Shown piece by piece: positions 1-11,780 of a DNA stretch of 64,000 bases. Made by a program: the position numbers and the translations under genes. Under the pieces are notes generated by a model. It saw only the letters and a list, made by a program, of their open reading frames with translations, was not told the origin of the DNA and ran no database searches. Positions within the stretch are counted from its first letter, which is position 1. Each line of letters begins with the position of its first letter. Source of the stretch: Alligator mississippiensis (taxonomy: Eukaryota; Chordata; Crocodylia; Alligatoridae); NCBI RefSeq assembly GCF_030867095.1, contig NC_081828.1, positions 50,445,434-50,509,433 on the forward strand, given 5' to 3'.

Positions 1-340
1 GCACACATGGCATGGGCATTTCCCAGGGATTGTGCCGCTGCTACTTTTCTCAAGGGGAAGCAAATAGCCACACTCATCTGGATGCACCTTATGGGATAAA
101 ACTAACACCTTAAAATTAACATGGAGGTCTACAGGCAGCCAATGCAGCTCAGAGAACTGGTGCCATATGCTTTACATGGTATACTATTTGCAAAGAACCA
201 GGACTTTTTATCTGTGCTGTACCAAGGGGGGTAGTGAGCAGGATGACTGCCCCAGGTGCCAAAGCGAAGGGATGCCAACAGGTGTTGCCCAACTGGGGCA
301 GGGCAGAGGATGAAGCTGTGACTGGCTCTTTCTGGCTTTT
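1..340. other. Non-coding flank, no feature seen
   Basis: Unremarkable sequence upstream of the CpG island. Short open frames on both strands here look like chance: they overlap each other and have no recognisable protein similarity. Confidence 0.5.
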
Positions 341-475
341 TTTTTTTTTTGGGGGGGGGGGGGGCCTGCTCCCACCACATACACTCCCAGGCAAGCATGG
401 GGGGAGTGTGGCCCCCAGATCTGTGCACGGGGCAAAGGTGGGCTGCCACTGCAGGCTTTGCCCTTGGCACCAAAC
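341..475. repeat. Probable fragment of GC-rich foldback hAT family
   Basis: The stretch starts with a poly-T/poly-G run (about 338-364). It continues with text close to the interior of the foldback hAT copy at 12538-13491: both carry AGCATG-GGGG, then GATCTGTG, then GGCTGCCACTG in the same order. No terminal repeats are visible, so it is a fragment at best. Confidence 0.4.
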
Positions 476-877
476 TTCATTGCTATAGTGCTGTTTTTTA
501 TTATAATGATTTTGAAAGACTAAGAAGCAGTGTATATGTGTGTTGATGAGGTGGTGTTTTCTTAACATAAAGAATTCAGGTTTTATCTACTGCAGAAGAC
601 AACGGTGACTGAAGGGCTGCTGAAAAGGTGGCACCAAGAGTAAAATCCCACATGAAGGGATTTATAGTTAAATGATAAAAGCATGATTTTTCTGCTGTTC
701 TCTTTGTTAAGATGCGTTTCACTCCAGTGCTCATTTACCCTCTGGGATAAAGCACAGCTCTGTCCAAGACCCAACCTTTCCAAATGGGTCAGGGTGCTGC
801 CTGGGGCAGAGTTCGGGGTCCAGGCTCAGTCAAGGGGCGCCAGATCCTTAGGGAAAGAAAAGACTTCAGTTTAGAGC

Positions 878-1000
878 AGTGGTTCTCAACCTTTTTAGAC
901 CCAAGGTCCCTCTCGGAAAATGCCAGCTCTTATTTTTCTTTTTTTGTTTTTGACTACAGGAAAGTAATGGAGCAGTTTGGGGGGGGGGGAGGGGGGTCCC
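878..1000 (+). mobile_element. hAT (Charlie-like) terminal fragment
   Basis: CAGTGGTTCTCAACCTTTTT at about 879 is a typical terminal inverted repeat of vertebrate hAT-Charlie non-autonomous elements (established knowledge). The opposite terminus is not seen before the CpG island. A G-run (980-997) lies inside. Confidence 0.55.
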
Positions 1001-1092
1001 CACGTAGGGAAGAGTTGGAAAAGCCCAGAACAGGGCAGGAGGCTTGAAACCTTGAGGGCTCCTATTTGAAATCTCAAGCAGTCAGCGTGCGA

Positions 1093-1140
1093 GAGGTGGT
1101 ATCTTTTATTAGACAGCTACAAAAACCACGTTTGTCTCTA
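1093..1140 (-). mobile_element. Penelope-like tail fragment next to CpG island
   Basis: GGTGGTATCTTTTATTAGAC matches the conserved TTGGTCTAATAAAAGATAT block of the PLE tails at 11500, 46280, 55209 and 58942, here on the - strand. It is short and ends about 60 bp before GC content rises sharply. Confidence 0.5.
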
Positions 1141-1521
1141 GGTGCAAGCGTCCGGGCACACGCGCCCTCCCTCACCCCAGGCACAGGGGAAAGCGCCAGG
1201 CTGCGGGACCCGGGGGCGGGCTCTGCCCCGCCCCGCCCCGCCCCGCCGCGCGCAGGTAGCGGGCTCGGCGGGCGATTGCCCTAGCCTGGCGGAGCTCTGC
1301 CACTGCCCTGCCGCCGCCGCTGTCCAGGCGGCCGCGCGCTCGGCTCTCCATTGCTCGTGCCTATCTCCCCGGGATGCCGCCGGCGCTGGCTGAGCCGCGG
1401 CCGGACGCGGAGCGGGACCCGGTGGGAGTGGGAGCGGGAGCGGGGACGCAGATGGGCGCGCAGCCGGCTCGCGGCGCTCAGTGAGCGGGGCCGAGCGGGC
1501 AGCAGTCGGCGCCCCCGCAGC

Positions 1522-1687
1522 ATGGAGCCGGCGCTGGGGGCTGTCGTCGATCCCGCGCCCTGGGGGCAGGAGCCGCTGGCGGGGCCGGGGCCGGGGCCGG
1601 AGGAGCTGGACGGGGCGGCGGCGGGCGCGCTCGCCCGGCTGCTGCTCGACGCCGTGTGCCAGCAGCAGGGCTGGGTCCGCGTCTACG
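1522..1687 (+). CDS. First coding exon of an unidentified gene (N-terminal 55 codons)
   Basis: An ATG with a strong Kozak context (A at -3, G at +4) opens a 166-base exon that ends at a consensus splice donor (G|GTAAGC, GT at 1688-1689), so it finishes in phase 1. The predicted N-terminus starts MEPALGAVVDPAPWG, has a Gly/Pro-rich run (about residues 20-27), then an Ala/Leu helix-like stretch (about 31-45) and ends QQQGWVRVY. I do not recognise the protein. The frame stays open upstream to another ATG at 1351, so a longer N-terminus is not excluded, though that part is Arg-rich and low-complexity, as expected of a translated CpG-rich 5' UTR. The next exon would have to start with two bases completing a G-initial codon. 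No continuation is confidently identified in the window, which implies a long first intron. Confidence 0.65.
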
Positions 1688-1830
1688 GTAAGCGGCGCCG
1701 GGACCGGGACCGGGACCCCCTCCTCCCCCCGCCGGGACTGCGCGGGGCGGGGCGGGGCGGGGCGGCGGCGCACAGGTGCGCGGCGGGGCCGGGCCGGGCC
1801 GGGCCGGGCCGGGCCGTGAGGGGAGGGCGC
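1688..1830 (+). repeat. GC-rich intron-1 start with GGGGC and GGGCC tandem runs
   Basis: Directly after the donor come about four GGGGC units (about 1744-1765) and then GGGGCC followed by five GGGCC units (about 1786-1815). On the sense strand these runs could form G-quadruplexes in DNA or nascent RNA (inference from motif). Confidence 0.8.
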
Positions 1831-1960
1831 CGCGGCGGGGGACAAAGGGCTGCTGCCGCCTGGGGCCCGAGCCTGGGGTCGCCGCTGCCCCCCCCGCCGG
1901 GCTGCGTCTCTGCACGTCGGTGCGTGTCTGTGCAGCTCCGCTCCCGGCACAGCCTCTCCT

Positions 1961-4282
1961 CTGCCTGCCTGTCCCCTCCCGGAGCCCAGCCCAGCCCCGC
2001 GCCTTGGAGGTCGGGAGGTGCTATTGTTATAGCCCCACCATTGTCAGGTTGGCAAGTCCTGAGCAGTGCCCGAAGGCTGCTCCCCTTCCCTTCCTCTGCG
2101 GGGTGCGACTGTTGGTCCTTGCTGGGCTCCTCTGACCCCAGGTGTCTTTCCTGCCCGAGTGCAGCAGGGCTGGACCTGATGATCTGCCCCGTCCCTTCCA
2201 GCCCCTAACATCGAGGACTGAATGAATCCTGTCCCCACGCTAAGAGCCTTGCCTCCGCCTCCCCTGATCACCCCCTCTTCCACACCACACAAAAAAAGAA
2301 AAAGGTGTGAGCTTTTAGCGCTGACAGTTTGATAAATCTGTCAGCAGGAAGCACCGTGTTAAATACCCTGTGATTTCTTCAGCAAAAGCTAAAATGTCAA
2401 GATGTGTTTACCCCTAGCAGCCTCCCCTGCAACCTTTTGTACTGATACCGTAGGAGCCCAATGCAGGATGTTCAATTTAAAGTACCCTTGGATCCAACAC
2501 ACACAAAGATGTCAAGAAGTTATCGTGCAGTCATCTGCACTGAAACCTTTTGTGTTGCTAGAAGTCAAGTACAGGATACAAGTGTGCACAGGGCTTCTTT
2601 CTCTCTGCCTGCCCGCACAGGCTCTGATTACTGTTAATGAGTTACTAACGGCATGGACAGGACTGATACGGCCAGTCCCACAGCTGCATGCTTACTGATG
2701 TATGCTCAGTTGGCATCTGTATTATTTATAGTGAAGGCTGATGAGAGTCTGGAAAAGGATATTAAAATCTTCAGCAGTCTGGCTCATGTACAGGACCCAG
2801 TGTTATTTCCCATTCTTTTTCAAGCTGTCCCTGGTATGTTACCTCCTAAAATAAACCTGGGTCGCATGCCCAGCCTCTTCCGAGGCCTGGATTTGTTGGT
2901 GTTCCAAGTTGAAATGTAGTGAAACTCAATCTTCAGTAGTGTCTAAGTAGTGGAAATAGTGTTTTATTTGTCTTTGAGTTGCTGTCTTTCTTTCCATTTG
3001 CCCAAAGTGTTTCACCATAATTACTTCTATTTTATTTTTCTGAGGGAACAAATTACTTTAGATTACTGCAGATAGGCTCTTCTTTTTCTCCACTAAAATG
3101 GACTTGACATTCTGTTTTTCTTGAGTGCTTAATGGGTGCCATATCTGTACGAGTAGTTGCTGTATTACCTTTACCTGATATTATGTGAAGCCTTCAAACT
3201 CCACAAGTATTGCAGGAATGTACCTTAAACAGAACCTGGCCTTTCTTATGGCTTTACTCTGGAGATAACCAGTTTTATCAAAACAAGTGGTCTTTGATGC
3301 CACTGTAATTTTTCTTGTGTGTTAGCTGGTAGCATCACTCCTGACATATTAATATCATTCTACTAGTCTGGTGGCTGATAACTGTTACAATGATTACTGT
3401 TAGCTCTAGCTTGGACCACCAGAGTTACTTTTTTTTTAGGTATCACTGGGGAAATCAAGTCGCCATTCTTCTGGAGGATGTGCCATTCAAAAGACCTGTA
3501 TCATTCATGTTGAAACTGTGGGCAGGCAGTGCTGGGAGACTAGACTGGCAGCTGCTTTTGTTGTGCTTCACTGTGGGTAGCAGAAGATGGGGTAGAAAAG
3601 CACAGTTAAACTAATAGATTGTATTTTTTCAGTGGCACAGAGCTACGACTGGCTTAGCCATTCTTGAATATGACTTCCTCTGCCTCTCTTCTTTCACAGT
3701 GCCATCAAGCCAGGAACATAATGAATTGTAAAGCAGTATCGGAGGGATTTTTGGAAGGATTGTTCATACAGAATAGAGAAGAAAGCAGGGAAATGTTCTT
3801 GGGAGGGGAAGGTCTACTAGCACCAGAGCATCTGATTGCTAAAAGAGAAACTTTTAGGTATCGCTGGAAAACAAATGCAATTTCAATTAATTGCATGGCA
3901 AAATATTGCTTGTTGATTAGGTCAGGTTAGGCCATGTACTGCAGTCTGATACTAACATGCAAATATAGATTAAAAAAATGTTTTTTGCTTTGTCTAAGTG
4001 GCAGTGCAACTAGCTCTCAAAAGCTAGAAAAAATTGTGCTAGTCTTTAAGCACGATTGCACAATAAAAATAAATTATGTAGCCCAAGGGTAACAATTTGT
4101 TTTTTAGTGTCCATTGATACAAACTAATGATTGACTCTTATTTTCTGGTAGTGGTGACATGCTTTTCTTCTCTCCACAGAATAGAAAGTTATTTTTAAGT
4201 GGCTTTTGTTTACTTCAGCCTGCTTATCATACTTGTTATCCTCACACTAATTCTTCTGGATTAGTTTGCAAGCAATGATTCA
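1961..4282. other. Intronic/unique sequence
   Basis: Composition returns to AT-rich after the CpG island. No repeats with recognisable termini, no RNA gene and no exon with convincing splice sites were found. Open frames are short and unsupported. Confidence 0.5.
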
Positions 4283-4960
4283 TAGAGGTGAACTGATACA
4301 TCAGTACAATATCAGAGTGACACCAATATAAAGAAAATTGATTGTATCAGATATTGGCCTGATGTGGCTGATAATTTGGCCAATAAATGGCCTGTGTATG
4401 TACACAGCCACAGTGCAGCACACAGGCAGCAAGAAGCACAGCCCAGCAGCTTGAAGATCTGTGTGTAGCTGGCAAGTCTAGTGTGGGGGAAGGGGCTTGC
4501 AGGGGGCAGATCAATGCCCCTTGCAGTGAGGGAGGGAGTAGAGCAGGGGTGGGGTGCAGGACGCAGTCACGGCTTGTCCGGGGGATGCGGAAGCAGCTCC
4601 CCCTGTGCACCCCAGCAAGGCATGGAGAGGGGCAGCCGGGGGGCTACAGCTGTGGGCTGGGTCCGGGGCTGCACACAGGGCAGATGGCAGGGAGGCTACA
4701 GCAAAATTTGGGGTGGCTGCAGCCCTCCCTCCCCCTCCGTAGCCCCCTTCCCAGTGCCGTCACTGCCCACCCAGAGTGCAGCTCAACGCAGCCCTGGCCC
4801 CAGCCTGCAACTACAGCCCACCCTGCCCTGTGCAGATCAGGGAGGCACATGCCCCACCATGCCTTCCTGGGTACAGCTGCAGCTCCCACCCTCCCCTCAC
4901 TTCCCCGCTGCTTGAAGCTGCATGCCAACCTGGCCAAGCCCTTCTGTCCACGAGGGTGGG
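4283..4960 (-). mobile_element. GC-rich foldback hAT element, copy 1 (one end lost)
   Basis: It begins TAGAGGTGAACTGATACATC, matching the reverse complement of the right end of the copy at 39229-40115, including the following TACCAATATAAAGAAAATTG-like text. The interior shares ATCAATGCCCCTTGCAGTGA with that copy. The opposite terminus is missing and is replaced by a different hAT end at about 5071. Open frames inside are GC-driven and unsupported. Confidence 0.7.
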
Positions 4961-4974
4961 AGTGAGGCACACGG

Positions 4975-5071
4975 ACTGGGCAAGGTGCAGTTAGTTGGTG
5001 GGCACCCATGCACCGGATGAAATTGCCTGGCAGGCTGGATTCAGCCTGAGGGCTGTGAGTTGCCCACCCTG
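4975..5071 (-). mobile_element. hAT end fragment (CAGGGTGGGCAACTC terminus)
   Basis: The + strand ends GAGTTGCCCACCCTG at 5071. Its reverse complement, CAGGGTGGGCAACTC, is the common sauropsid hAT-type terminal repeat (established knowledge). No matching left terminus was found, so it is truncated or nested against foldback copy 1. Confidence 0.5.
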
Positions 5072-6122
5072 AGTTAAAGGAAACTGTCTCACTGTCTGTG
5101 TTGCCTGGTAAACAGTGGGTACATTAACACTAATAATTTCATCATGATCAGTTAGGGAGAGGAAAGAATATTTAACTTGCGAAATGTCAAGTACCATTTT
5201 CTGTCATGACAGGGTGTTCAGCTGTTGAAGATAGTATTCTTTTTCCTAGTGCATGTTTTTATGAACATAAATTAAGTGCTTTTAGACTGCTCAAACTGAA
5301 AGCTATTTATCTGAAAAGTAATTCAAATAGTAAAAACATTTCTTTTGAAGCAAATGGGTTCAATATACACTTAATAAAATCTGATTTTATTTTTTTTTGT
5401 GCATTTCTGTTCTGTAACTGCATACCATTCAGCTTGCATCTGTCCAAGGAGCTTATTCATGAATGTTAGGGAAACTCATCCAATTGCAGAGCTTGTAAAA
5501 CTTCATCTGTAAGCAGAAAGAAAAGGATTTAGTAGCAACGTATGATAATTACTGGTCTCTGTGGCATGCCAGCAGTATGACAATGATGTGAATGCAGTAG
5601 GACTTTACAATGTCTGGGATGCGATTTCAGTGTGACACTGAGGTCTTGTCTGGCTTCACTAGGATATCTGAATCATAGTCTGGCTATTTCTGCATATCCT
5701 CAGTTAACTGCAGCAGTTAATCTTTAGCTTTTTAATTCTGTTTTCTGTAGGTTTGACGTTTTTGCGTACATGAATTGCTGATGTCATAAATCCATGAAAA
5801 AATCATTTTGTTACTTCAGGGCAGTGCAGTATCTGAATCTGTTTTCCCTAAACCTGGTATCTGAATAGTGAACAGAAATAGTAAATGGGCCTAGTTATCA
5901 AAATGATAGCTTTTAATTGCTCTCAAAATGCAAGTCACACGAATATTGTTGGATGCTGTTTCCAGAAACCACTTTTGACACGCACTTGATTTTCCTGTAT
6001 AATCATATGTGCTAGATAATTTCTCTTCCGAGTCCATGGCACATGAGCAGTGTGTGTAAGAGGGGAAAATTTTGTTGTCAGAACTAGGAATCATTGTTTT
6101 TATCCTTGTAAAAGGGATAATG

Positions 6123-6164
<42 letters not shown>

Positions 6165-8560
6165 CTATAGTATCCCCAAATGTTTTAAATCAAGCCTCTT
6201 TTTAACTTCAATCTCCCCCAAAATTACTGTACCCTTAATAGCAACAGGAAAAAAAAGACAATTGTACTGAGTGATGGGTGACCAAATGTCCATGGATTTT
6301 TTGTAACAGAGAGTTACAATGCCGGAATTTCAGCATTGGTGTTAAATGTTCCGTGTGTTAAGGGGAGGAGTAATTAGATTTCACATTTATCTTTGGTGTC
6401 TACGTGGATTCTAAACTTTGCAACGAAGAATGTTATGTTTATTATAACTTAGCTGTTTAAAACTTAATTTTGGAAGGTTAACATTTGAAAGGAATATAAA
6501 ACTGAAATTATCAAAGCACTTTATGTGCATTAAAAAGTCTTACGTTTTAACTTGGACTGTACCTACTTCTTTCCCAGACCTGAGAGAGCAGTTTGTGCCC
6601 AACCTTTTCTAACATACCCCAATAAAAAATATCACCAAATAAAATTTGATTCTCAGGTATTTCCTGGACCATCATGACTACAACATTCCGACCTTGCTAC
6701 TTATTGTCATATTCCCTGTACAAGTTGGTAAACCCCTTCTTTGGCCTTATCTATACTAGAAAACTTATTTTCCATCTTTCAGTGCTATTACAAGTATATT
6801 TTTGGTGTCTGTAGCACAAGTAACACAGGGCAGGCTTGGTCACTTTCATTACCTTGTCCTCCGATCTTGCCAGCAGTCTGGACACGCATTTTGTATGTGC
6901 TGGATAAAGAGTTTGCCAGAATAAAAAGTTAGACTATTCTCTATGAAGGTTGAAGGCCTTCACATTGCTATGGGTGTTAGTGGCAGCAAAAGTTGTTATT
7001 GTCATTTTTAAATACAGAAGGAAAAGAACCATTTCTCAAAGGTTCTCTTCTGATATACTTTATTTGACTAAGTGAGGATGAAAACTAGAAGTCACAAATG
7101 GGTTGGAAATATGAAACCTGGGGGAGGGGAGAGCTCACCCTGTGCAAACATATATTGTATCAATGCCTATTTGGTAGGGCCCAGGCTGATTGCTGTTAAG
7201 TAATGCCATATTATATTAGTTTAATATTAGAGGATATCTAAATGACAGATGTAAGAGCAAAATTCATGTGAGAAAATAACAGTAACTTTTACTGAGCAGT
7301 CTTTTGTAGCTGTGTGGAAAGGATCATTAAAATTTAAAGCCAGGGTTTTAAATAACTGGCCTTGGTACACATTACAAATATACCTCTTAAGCATTTACCA
7401 CCACCGTTCACCCCCAGGGGAGAGCAGCTTTAACTTGGAGCCACAGCTCAGTGCCAGGTTTGATTTGGAGAACTGTACAGTGGATAGATGAATCCCTTGG
7501 TTGGTTTGGCTATACCCCCTGGCTATACGCAGTTCTGTCACTGCTGGCTCACTGCAGGTGTCTTCAGCAGAGCAGGAATTGCAGACGCATGCTAGTGTAA
7601 CTTTCTTTCAAGCTGGACTTTCCTTACTGGGTCCCTATCATATTAGTAATTTTTAATTAGGCCAGGCCTGGATGATGGTAAATTTTCTTGCCCTTACACT
7701 CTGCAACAGGGCTAAGTATAGTAGCAATTGAACCTTGCTTTTTTAAGAAGGTATATATCATAGGAATTGTTCCAGTAACATTAAGCTTCATCCATATATG
7801 ATGAGCATTTCAGAATTAGTATAAACTTGGAGCCTTAACTTGTTGCATTTTATGCAGGTGTTGCTTGTTACTGATACATGAAAAGGTTATCTAATATTTG
7901 GAGATACTCTGAAATCCCTAGGTATGCTGTGGCAGGCTCTAGACATCATCTTCTAAGACAGCTTCCTGACTTGCATTTCAGTCAGACTACAGTATTTATC
8001 TTTTGTGTGTTGCTGTTTCCTATTTTTAAACAATAGGAAAAAAGAGAAGATAAGAGAGACATAAGTGACCCATTGACTTACTATGAGATCACTTGTTCCT
8101 TTTAACTGATATATTTATAGGTACAGTAAAACATAGCTGAGGTTGATGCATTATTCTTGATATGTGTCTCCTCATCTACAAGGTCATGGAGCTAAACTCC
8201 CAAACTTAATTTCTTTTTTTTTTTAATCCATTTTAAAAGACCATGGTAGAAAGGTCAGTTATTTTCATGTTTATGTATTGTGTAAAAATAAACAAATAAA
8301 TAAATAAATAATAATACCCAAATGTATTTAGAGGAAAAATAATGTCCCCAATTTGTTTGTTATGTATTTGCAAACACTTTGTATATAATCATGTCCCCAG
8401 TTTAGAAGAAATATGTATAATAGTAGCATAGGGAAAAAAAACAAGTATTAATTCAATTAAAAAAAAAATTTGGGATGCTGCTCAAACAATTTCTTTTTAG
8501 AACCTGGATTATTTTTAATTATTAAAAGGTAAGTTGCAGTGGCAATGATAGCAACAGTAT
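5072..8560. other. AT-rich intronic sequence
   Basis: Non-coding AT-rich sequence with one long AC microsatellite and an AAAT-rich stretch (about 8288-8312). No convincing exon or RNA gene was found. Confidence 0.5.
6125..6162. repeat. (AC)19 microsatellite
   Basis: Nineteen uninterrupted AC dinucleotides. A perfect tract of this length is likely to be length-polymorphic. Confidence 0.97.
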
Positions 8561-8695
8561 CTAAATATTTGGGAAGTGAATGGAGTCTTCATGCTTCTGT
8601 AAATTAAAAAAAAAAAAGTTCCTAAGTTTAGATCCCTTCTTATGTAAGTGAAAGTTTTATAGCTGGGAACTCCCCCATTAAAATCAGTCCCTATT
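8561..8695 (+). repeat. Segment duplicated in inverted orientation at 11643-11773
   Basis: By eye, this stretch aligns end to end with the reverse complement of 11643-11773. I count about six substitutions and a three-base difference in an internal poly-A run (about 95% identity). Shared landmarks are TTTGGGAAGTGAATGGAGTC, CTAAGTTTAGATCCCTT and GTGAAAGTTTTATAGCTGGG. No transposon terminus was recognised in it. Confidence 0.9.
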
Positions 8696-11499
8696 CTCTA
8701 AACCCTGGCAGATGCTTAGCTAACACATTAATTCTGCAAACTGTGGGAAAACAGCTTTCATTTCAGCAGATGTGCAGTGGGTCTGGTACAGATTTGCATA
8801 AGAATGCTTGTGCACCTCCACTAAGTTTTTGGTTTGATTAAAACTTCTTCTCCACCCACAATGTGGTGCATACATTGTGTGGTATTAATGCCTTGATAGA
8901 AGGTACACAGTGCTTTCTCTGAAGTTGATAAATACTTATGTTTACTTATGCATCACTACATAATACGTGTGCCTAGTGCTTTGGAGACAAAAGAAGCTCC
9001 TTGCCTTGAGAAATTCATATTGTAAACCAGAGAAGACATAAAATAACCCAGATGGCAACAAACTGGGATTGGAAGCAGGGGGGCTGCACTGTATGTGTAT
9101 ATTATGGGGTTTCTTTGGCTTTTTTATCTGAAATACATCATTCTGTTTTTCATTTTTGTGCTTAAAATTTTCTTTTTAACTAGGAGTGGATTTGAAAATC
9201 AGTGCTCTTTAGAGATGACAGTAGAAATCAGTGGAGGTTGCATAACAAGAGTTTGAGGAGGTTCTTCCAGGTCTAGGCTCAGCATGGAGGAATATACAAT
9301 GTCAGTTTCAGGAGAAAATTTCTCTTAACAGTCGTTTCAGCAGAGAATTTAAGTGGAGGAATGAAAAACACTGGTAGGTATGGTAATTTATCAGCCGGCA
9401 AAATTTGAAAGAGAGGATGATAAATTTGTACATTTGTGGAAAGGGACTGGTGACAAAAGAAGACTATTTTTGGATTGCCTAAAGATGTTCAAGGTAAACT
9501 AGATTGCAGTAGTGTAAATTATAGACAACCTTGGTATATTAAGAGTTTTACTGAAAGAGTTGGGTTTCGTTTGTCTGTCTGGAAGAGCAGCAGTATAGGG
9601 AGGATGAGTTTGAGATCTTGGAAAGAAATGTGTGATTTACAAGTGCCTTAAGCCTGAGAAGTTGAGGATTATATTTCTGGTGAAGTATTTACAGGTCTTT
9701 GTTTTTCCTATGGATTTTCTTTTTCCAGAATTGTTGATGATGGCTTTGAGTGTGATCTCTTAGCTGCTAATGAATTTTCAGGTTGGCTAGGACTGGATTC
9801 AATGTTGCCCCATGTAGCTGAGTAGCTACATTAATCACAGATAGTTCTAGGATATTTAATGCTAAGACCAGCAACCATATACATAAAGAACAATTGATAT
9901 GGGATCCAGTGGAAGAGGCAGAGAAAGCATTCTGAGAAGAAAGCAAGCCATTACATCCATCCTACTAAGCTACTGGAAGTTTGGGCATGTCTATGGATGG
10001 GCCTGGCCTACCACAGAATTCGAGGGCCCCAGGCCCCACTGGGCATGGCTGTTAGCAGCACAGGAGCAAGAAAAGGCTATACCAACACAGCCCTGCTTGT
10101 CTTACAGCCATGTGACCCACCACTGCTTGGCTTCTGTTGCTACCACCAAACACCCACAACAGCTACTGATGGAACTGCCACCCTTGCAGCCACTGATCCC
10201 ATGGATCTGGCCTGGTGCCTGGTATAAGTTTGACACACCCGATGTAAAAGGCTTGATTCTACTTGTGTGTACAACATACTACATTCTGTAAGAACTCTGA
10301 AGTGTGTTAAGTTAGACAGCCTTGAAATTATGGAAGCTTACCTGTATTTTCTTTTCTGCCTATTTTGATCCCTTAAAAGAGGAAGTCTCCATATGACTGT
10401 GAATGCAGTGTAACAAAATGATTATTCATTTCCTTTCAGACTATACTGGCCTCTGTGTATCCTTCATCACTTGGTGCTTCAGAGGAAGTATGGGTGGAAG
10501 AAATACCTGGTTAGGGTTTTCTTCCTGGTACTTGTTCTATAGTGAAAGTAGGCAAGTGACTTAAATTCTGAAATCTTTTTGTCTTCTCCCATCAAGTTGG
10601 AAACACCTGACTGGTTTTAGACATGCAGGGCTAGTTCATGCACTAATTTATCTGGCAGTATTGGCAGTGGACTAATGCTACAGTGCATTGTAGAGCTTCT
10701 ATATTATAATATAGTGCTAGTACATTGGTCGGTACTAATGGAGATCTCAGATTTTAGGTTGTGCGAAAGAATTGGAGGTAGCTGGGAGGAACTTTTAATA
10801 TTTGGAGGTTCTTCTGGGTATTGAGCAACTAATTAGGTTCGTTTTTGCAAGCCAAATTTGTCATTACAAATGTTGACCTCTTTGTTAGTAATTTCTGGGA
10901 CTGGGAAAAAATTAGTTTAATTAATTTGTGCCATTCATTGCTATAGTATGTGAGCACATTACGAACATAATGGGTTCATCTTGAAAGTGCTGCTATGAAG
11001 TCTGAATGTATTTTCTCTTCACTTTAGATGTGGAAAATGATCAAGGGATTTGTGATATTTGGCTATAGAACTTGCATCTCCTAAGCTGTATAGTACATTG
11101 TTTTAAATTATGTTGTTTCACGCTCGGGGATTACCTTTTTAAGCCCACTTCTTTACCTATGTGCTAGCCTAGCTGTTGCCAATCATGGGGGTACTTCTGG
11201 TAACTTTTTTTAGATTTGAGTTTGAAGACAAGGTGTTCTGGATGCAAAGCTCTTCCTTCCAGTATTTACTCTCCTCCTCCCCCCCCCCCCCCCCAAACTC
11301 TTTTGAGGCAGCAAAGCCACAGTTTGATCTTTAGGACATAGTGTACAGCTTACTAGTATCAAAAGTATTATGGATTTAGCTGCAGCAGTAATGAAGACCC
11401 TAGTTTCTCTGACATTGATCAGATTTTTTTATATATATGAACATGTAGTCAGACACTTTAATAAGTGTTTCACAAATTATTCCATGTTTTAGGGTTGTT
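8696..11499. other. Intronic/unique sequence
   Basis: AT-rich non-coding sequence with a C-run (about 11279-11294). The 130-codon frame at 9899-10291 has no recognisable similarity and is not called as a gene. Confidence 0.45.
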
Positions 11500-11640
11500 G
11501 GTTGTAGCTATATTAGTCTAAGGACATAGGCAGACAAGGTTCTTTGGATAGATGTGATATCTTTTATTAGACCAACTAAATAGTTGGAAAAAATTGTTCT
11601 TTGCAGGCTTTCTGGCACAAATACCCTTCTTCAAATACCC
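11500..11640 (-). mobile_element. Penelope-like element tail (inverted arm A)
   Basis: On the + strand it starts GGTTGTAGCTATATTAGTCT, continues through ACAAGGTTCTTTGG and ATCTTTTATTAGACCAACTA, and ends in the complement of the GAAGAAGGG hairpin region. This is the reverse complement of the PLE 3' tail seen at 46230-46372. It forms an inverted pair with the tail at 11781-11895. Mirrored tail arrangements are typical of PLE insertions (family knowledge). Confidence 0.75.
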
Positions 11641-11642
11641 TA

Positions 11643-11773
11643 AATAGGAACTGATTTTAATGGGGGCATTCCCAGCTATAAAACTTTCACTTACATAATA
11701 AGGGATCTAAACTTAGGAACTTTTTTTTTAATTGACAGAAGCATGAAGACTCCATTCACTTCCCAAATATTCA
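11643..11773 (-). repeat. Captured inverted copy of 8561-8695
   Basis: This inverted, about 95% identical copy of local sequence lies almost exactly between the two inverted PLE tails, with only short joints (a few bases on the left, about 7 on the right). The simplest reading is that a PLE event copied or transduced the nearby sequence; a shared unrecognised repeat is the alternative. Confidence 0.8.
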
Positions 11774-11780
11774 GGTCTCC

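Larger units (their letters stand above)
1190..1960. promoter_or_regulatory. CpG island promoter
   Basis: The base composition switches abruptly to very GC- and CpG-rich sequence, unlike the AT-rich remainder. Tandem GC boxes (CCCCGCCCCGCCCCGCCCCG, about 1227-1247) lie about 280 bp upstream of the coding start, consistent with a TATA-less housekeeping-type promoter binding Sp/KLF factors (family knowledge). The transcription start cannot be placed from sequence alone. The island covers the putative 5' UTR, coding exon 1 and the start of intron 1. Confidence 0.85.

Noticed and set aside
1138-1950. 270-codon open frame on the - strand across the CpG island
   Set aside because: It is antisense to a well-supported first exon. 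Its Arg/Pro/Ala-rich content is what any GC-rich island yields, and there is no splice or Kozak support.
4387-5009. 192- and 144-codon + frames and a 121-codon - frame
   Set aside because: They lie inside foldback hAT copy 1; same composition artefact.
9899-10291. 130-codon + strand open frame
   Set aside because: No domain, no splice borders, and text looks like non-coding DNA translated by chance.
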